Source of the DNA: Sciurus carolinensis
Taxonomy: Eukaryota > Chordata > Mammalia > Rodentia > Sciuridae
NCBI RefSeq assembly: GCF_902686445.1
Contig: NC_062214.1
Span: 41,425,454 to 41,489,453 of the forward strand
Direction: 5' to 3'
Length of the DNA: 64,000 nt
The notes under the pieces were generated by a model. That model made no database searches. It had not been told where the DNA came from and saw only the letters and a list, made by a program, of their open reading frames with translations. Position numbers and translations under genes: made by a program. Each line of letters begins with the position of its first letter. The first letter of the stretch is position 1. Below, piece by piece: positions 59,770-64,000 of the stretch.

Positions 59770-61025
59770 TAAGTTGATCCCTTCTCTTTATTTTTTACAT
59801 TATATTTTATTTATATCTGTATTCCACAACCCAAAGCATTTCAGCATAGACAGCGAGCAGTTCTACTTAATAAAAATGAGAGCATTCATCATATTTATTT
59901 GTGAAAGACTGAATAATCTCCCCTTAAGATTAGGACAAGTCTGCTCTCACCACATTTATTTAACCTCGTGCTGTATGTTCAAGTCAGAACAGTTAGGCAA
60001 GAAAAAGAAATGCCAGGCAGTGTGATTGGAAAAGATGAAGTAAACTCTGTTTTCAGAAGACATGAGCTTGTCTGTAGAAAATTCTAAGTAATCCACTAAA
60101 AAAAAAAAAACTTAATACATGAACTGAACAAGGTTGTAGGGTATCAGATCAATAATCAAAATCAATTTCGTTTCTATACACCAGCAAGGAACAATCCAAA
60201 ACTGAACTTAAGAAAACAATTTCATTTATAATAGCATCAGAAAGAATACAATACTTGGGAATAAATGTAACAAAGTTCCAAACTTATACTCTGAAAACTA
60301 CCAAACATTTTTGAAAGAAATTAAAGAGGATCTAAATGAATGGACTGATATTTCTTTCATAGAAAGGAAAGTAATAGAAGAAATTATAGATGATATAATA
60401 GAAAAATAATATGGAAATACCACCAAACTGATCTATAAATTTAATATAGACCTTATCAACACCCCAGCTGGCTTTTTTTTTTTTTTAAGAAATGGCAAAC
60501 CTGAACCTAGAATTCATATGTAAATTGAAGGACCCAGAAAACCCCAACAATCTTAAAAATTAGAGGACTCACATTTCCAATTTTCAAAACTGGCTACAAA
60601 ACTATAATAATTAAGTCAGTGCCGTACCATCATAAAGATAGATAAATAGAGCTATGGAATAGAATTGAAAATCTGGAAATAAATTCTTGTATTTATTTAT
60701 TTTCAGCAATGTGTCAAGACAATTAGTGAAGGGGAAAAAATAGTCTTTTCAATGAATGGTGTTTGCAAAGTGAATTACCCTATGCAAAAGAATGGAGTTG
60801 GACTCTTTCCCTAAACCACATGCAAAATTAACTCCAAATGAATCATAGACCTGAACATTAAAGGTAACAATTTTTAAAATTCCTAATAAAAAGTAATAGC
60901 AATCATAGCAGTGTTGTTAGATACTTTTTTTGATAAAATACCAAAACACAAGTGACAAAAGAAAAAGTAAATAAATTGTACTTAATAAACATTTAAGACT
61001 TCTGTGTTTTAAAAGATAGCATTAA
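59770..61025 (+). mobile_element. Old L1 ORF2 fragment, target of the EIF4E2 retrocopy
   Basis: 'ctctcaccacatttatttaa', 'gtaggcaagaaaaag'-like 'gttaggcaagaaaaagaaat', 'gaacaatccaaaactgaact', 'tacttgggaataaatgtaac' and 'caatgaatggtgtttgcaaa' give the L1 ORF2 order. All frames are broken. Near 60990-61025 the L1 sequence stops where the EIF4E2 copy begins. Confidence 0.8.
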
Positions 61026-61057
61026 GGTGAGGTAGTGGCGACAGCGGCGGCGAGAGG

Positions 61058-61762
61058 ATGAACAACAAGTTCGACGCCTTGAAAGATGATGACAGTGGGG
61101 ACCACGATCAGAATGAAGAAAACAGCACACAGAAAGATGGTGAGAAGGAAAAAACGGAGCGAGACAAGAGCCAGAGCAGCAGCAAGAGGAAGGCTGTTGT
61201 CCCTGAACCAGCAGAACATCCCCTGCAGTACAACTATACATTCTGGTATTCCAGGAGGACCCCAGGCCGTCCCACCAGCTCACAGAGCTATGAACAGAAT
61301 ATCAAGCAGATTGGCACCTTTGCCTCTGTGGAGCAGTTCTGGAGGTTTTATAGCCACATGGTACGTCCCGGGGACCTGACAGGCCACAGTGACTTCCATC
61401 TCTTCAAAGAAGGAATTAAACCCATATGGGAGGATGATGCAAATAAAAACGGTGGCAAGTGGATCATCCGGCTGCGGAAGGGCTTGGCCTCTCGCTGCTG
61501 GGAGAATCTCATCCTGGCCATGCTGGGGGAACAGTTCATGGTTGGGGAGGAGATCTGTGGGGCTGTGGTCTCTGTCCGCTTTCAGGAGGACATTATTTCC
61601 ATATGGAATAAGACTGCCAGTGACCAAGCAACAACAGCCCGAATCCGGGATACGCTTCGGCGCGTGCTTAACCTACCTCCCAACACCATTATGGAATACA
61701 AAACTCACACCGACAGCATCAAGGACAATTCAAGCTTTCGAAATACAAAAATCACATTGTGA
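61058..61762 (+). CDS. EIF4E2: Intact EIF4E2-like retrocopy reading frame (4E homologous protein, 234 aa)
   Basis: The frame starts MNNKFDALKDDDSGDHDQNE and ends DNSSFRNTKITL. It is almost identical to mammalian EIF4E2 (4EHP), the cap-binding protein that represses translation with GIGYF2 or 4E-T, in the isoform with this short alternative C-terminus. The acidic/basic N-terminal tail (1-52) and eIF4E fold (53-222) are complete. Cap-binding residues Tyr78 and Trp124 and dorsal Trp95 are kept. Compared with the human protein as I remember it, I see only Ser38 for Asn, Glu50 for Gly and Ile123 for Met, all G/A transitions. No stop or frameshift occurs. Whether it is transcribed is unknown; without expression it is a young processed pseudogene. 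Confidence 0.9.
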   Translation: MNNKFDALKDDDSGDHDQNEENSTQKDGEKEKTERDKSQSSSKRKAVVPEPAEHPLQYNYTFWYSRRTPGRPTSSQSYEQNIKQIGTFASVEQFWRFYSHMVRPGDLTGHSDFHLFKEGIKPIWEDDANKNGGKWIIRLRKGLASRCWENLILAMLGEQFMVGEEICGAVVSVRFQEDIISIWNKTASDQATTARIRDTLRRVLNLPPNTIMEYKTHTDSIKDNSSFRNTKITL

Positions 61763-64000
61763 AAGTACACAAGGTGGCAATAATCCTTTTCTGTATGTGT
61801 GCGTTTGTCCGAAATGGATGGAAGGCCTCTGCCAGTCCTTCCGTCTGCCCGCCCAAGGGACGTCCGTGAGCCGTGTGCTCCCCTTTTGCACTCGTTCCTG
61901 GAGGACAGATTCCGCTAGACACCCTCCAGCATCGCTGACTTTATAAAGTGGAGAAATGGAAAACGTGACTTTGTAATAGACATTGTTCTTAGTGGCTTCT
62001 GGGAGGGGGGAGTGCAGCCTTTTGTTTCGCTGTGTGCTGTCCAGATGCCTTCCGGGTGCTCTGTGCGCTCCTCTCCTGCTGTGCGAAGGGCACTGTGACC
62101 ATGTGGACATGCTGGAGCTGTGGATGAGCGTTATCAGTATTATGATCACCTGTGCATCGAGGAACAGCCTCTGCAGAGTCCCAGAATAACCGAATGCCTC
62201 TACCAGCTCTGCCACCAAGTTATTGGGACCATTTTCTTTCTTCCTCTCCCACAGGTCACCAGTCTCTGAAAATGTGTAACTGATGTGATGATCGCCCAGG
62301 ATTTTGTGTCCTCTCTCCTGCCTTACTTCCTCCAGTTTCCCTCCTGTGGGACTCTTTCCTCCTTAGGCACTACTGCACTTAGAATTGTAACCTGGTGGGA
62401 ACCCTGGTTCTGCTGGCATGGCTTATAGAGTATATGCCTTGGTAACTTGAGCTTGAGCAGAACCCAGTTTGTAGGGGTCAAATGATAATGCAGATTCCAA
62501 GTGCAGGATTTGGCACTGAGGGCAGCGATGGAATCATTTTCCCCTATGAGCAGGGTATGTGTGCCAAGCCTGCTTCCATGGGTTCTTGTATGCCCCTCAC
62601 TGAGGAAGGGAAGTGATAACTGGTATTGCCAGGTATTAACACTTAGTGTGTATATTCTATAACCCCGGAGAAAAGGTGACCTTGCTGAATGACTTTTTGC
62701 ATGGCTGTGCCTGTCTGTGGTGGTTGGAGAATCCTCCTTTCAGTCCTTATCACTGGGTGTGTATGTAGCAGATGTGTGCTGACCCACGTTGCCCACACAG
62801 AGCTGGCAAAGGTCACTGCAGGCATACTTCTAAAACAACCAGTCCCTCATCAGAGAAGCCACGTGGTCTGACCCTAGAAGGACTGAAGTCAGAGAGGTCA
62901 AAAGAGCACCTAGGATCCAAGTAAGTAATGAGCAGGGGTCCTGCAGCCTCCAAGCAGCACTTTCTTACTTGGCTCTTGTGAGCAGAGATCGTGTACCTTA
63001 AATTAAGGCCTCTCCTTAAAACATATCCTTGAAGCCTGGGGGATCCTTGGCCACCTGGTCTGAGGAATTGTATGAGAGTGACAGGTGTTCCCTTATTATA
63101 TTTATCTTACTCTCTTCCAACTTTCCAACTCCTGACCCCCCTCAAATCACCACTGGGGATACTTCTTCCTGAAAACAGGGGACTACAAGGGCCAAGAGGG
63201 AGGTGCTTCCATTACAGATGAAGTTAGATCCAAGAAGATCTCACAGTGATTGAAACTCCAGGAATATGAAGAATGCATTCTGCTGCACAGACAATTATGA
63301 AGGGCTCAGGCAAAGCCAGGAGCAACACTGGCTCCAGTGGGGAATCAAAGGCTGCCTCTGGAGATTTGAATAGACCCCAGGAGGTCCTCACTTTTGCCTA
63401 AACTCAGATTGCCATGGAAATTCCAAAGAGAGCAGACTTTTGGATTTGCCTGCCTTTGAGCATCTACTTGATTGTTGTGTATGTGGGTGTGAGGACTTGT
63501 ACAATGTGTTTATGAGTGAGTTTGTCAGACCTAGTGCTTAGGTGTATTGTCCAGTTTTACCTTTTTTTTTTTTTTGTCTTGTTTGTTCTTTGTTTGGATT
63601 TTTTAATCTCCTGTATTTTCTAGAGCTGCTCATATTTCCCCTTCCTTTGGTCATTGTAGTATTTGACAGTTACTTTTTTCCCCATCAAAAATACCCTGCC
63701 CTTATGTTGGTTAGAACAGGCTCATCCCTGTTAGGCAGCATATCGCCCAGCATTCTCTCAGATACTCTAACAGCTTATGTGGGAGCTTGAATAGTCAGTT
63801 TATCAAACCATCCCTTTTTTCCAAACTAGCTTGAGAGGTCTCTCCATTTATTTTGACTCCATGGGCCTCCGATATGCCAAGATATGACACGGTTATGGTT
63901 TATGGTCACAGTATCACCTGTTTTGGAGGGAATAAAGGTCTGCCAGGGTCAACATGATCACCATGCTAGGTTGCCGCTGGAGAAAGGGGAATCCCTGTCC
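61763..64000 (+). other. 3' UTR-like part of the EIF4E2 retrocopy
   Basis: Sequence without further coding potential continues from the stop codon to the window end. It keeps mRNA-like features and no SINE or LINE insertion, apart from T runs at 63562-63575. This agrees with a recent, uninterrupted copy of a long 3' UTR. The small open frames (60-82 codons) have no recognisable content. Assignment of the distal part to the EIF4E2 mRNA is inferred from continuity. Confidence 0.7.

Larger units (their letters stand above)
61026..64000 (+). mobile_element. EIF4E2 retrocopy (whole unit; 3' end beyond the window)
   Basis: An intronless, mRNA-like copy: about 32 bases of GC-rich leader ('gtggcgacagcggcggcgag'), the coding frame, and over 2.2 kb of 3' UTR-like sequence. 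The parent gene has several introns in mammals, so this is a processed copy made by L1 machinery. AAAAGATAGCATTAA at 61011-61025, just before the leader, fits an L1 endonuclease target (TT/AAAA) and is the predicted left target-site duplication. There is an AATAAA at 63932-63937, but no poly(A) tail up to 64000, so the copied mRNA may extend further. Confidence 0.9.

Noticed and set aside
1..64000. CRISPR arrays, bacterial operons, prophage or plasmid features
   Set aside because: The window is vertebrate nuclear DNA with spliced exons, CpG islands and SINE/LINE repeats. No regularly spaced repeat array was seen.

Overview
This is vertebrate nuclear DNA from a rodent, most likely a squirrel-family (sciurid) species. 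The support is a set of short composite SINEs, each a 7SL/B1-like left part joined to a tRNA-derived ID part with the tail motif 'gttcaatccccagcac', and L1 elements whose 3' UTR is G-rich and ends in the 'acccaactactatgtataa..ctctaataaa' type of tail. I recall both as typical of ground squirrels and marmots. The species cannot be fixed by eye.

The left 39.3 kb is the 5' part of KIF16B (kinesin-3 family endosome motor), read on the minus strand. Three coding exons can be placed exactly and spliced in frame: exon 1 (39288-39334), exon 2 (7201-7270) and exon 3 (2018-2131). Together they encode the first 77 residues of the motor domain. Intron 1 is 32 kb, intron 2 is 5.1 kb and carries a young L1, and at least 2 kb of intron 3 is present. 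Exon 2 appears to use a GC donor instead of GT. The promoter is a CpG island at about 39.15-39.64 kb, and the leader has upstream ATGs that overlap the KIF16B start.

From 39.64 to 61.0 kb the DNA is intergenic and filled with nested repeats: old L1 fragments in both orientations, ERVL-MaLR-type solo LTRs, SINEs with clear target-site duplications, and a 5'-truncated, frameshifted RPLP0 processed pseudogene. A second GC-rich island at 40.84-41.23 kb has a perfect CArG box between GC boxes and may be a separate promoter or enhancer.

From about 61.03 kb to the end of the window is an intronless copy of EIF4E2 (4EHP) on the plus strand with an uninterrupted 234-codon reading frame and a long 3' UTR. 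It landed in an old L1. Its 3' end and poly(A) tail lie outside the window.

There is no operon-like cooperation between genes here. The window is the head of one large housekeeping-type gene, a divergent upstream region, and a young retrocopy. I saw no wholly new system. The items most worth checking are the intact EIF4E2 retrocopy, the GC-AG intron, the leader uORFs, the CArG island, the nested L1 and a group of short L1-tail-only insertions. Repeat family names are by eye and from memory, not from a library search.
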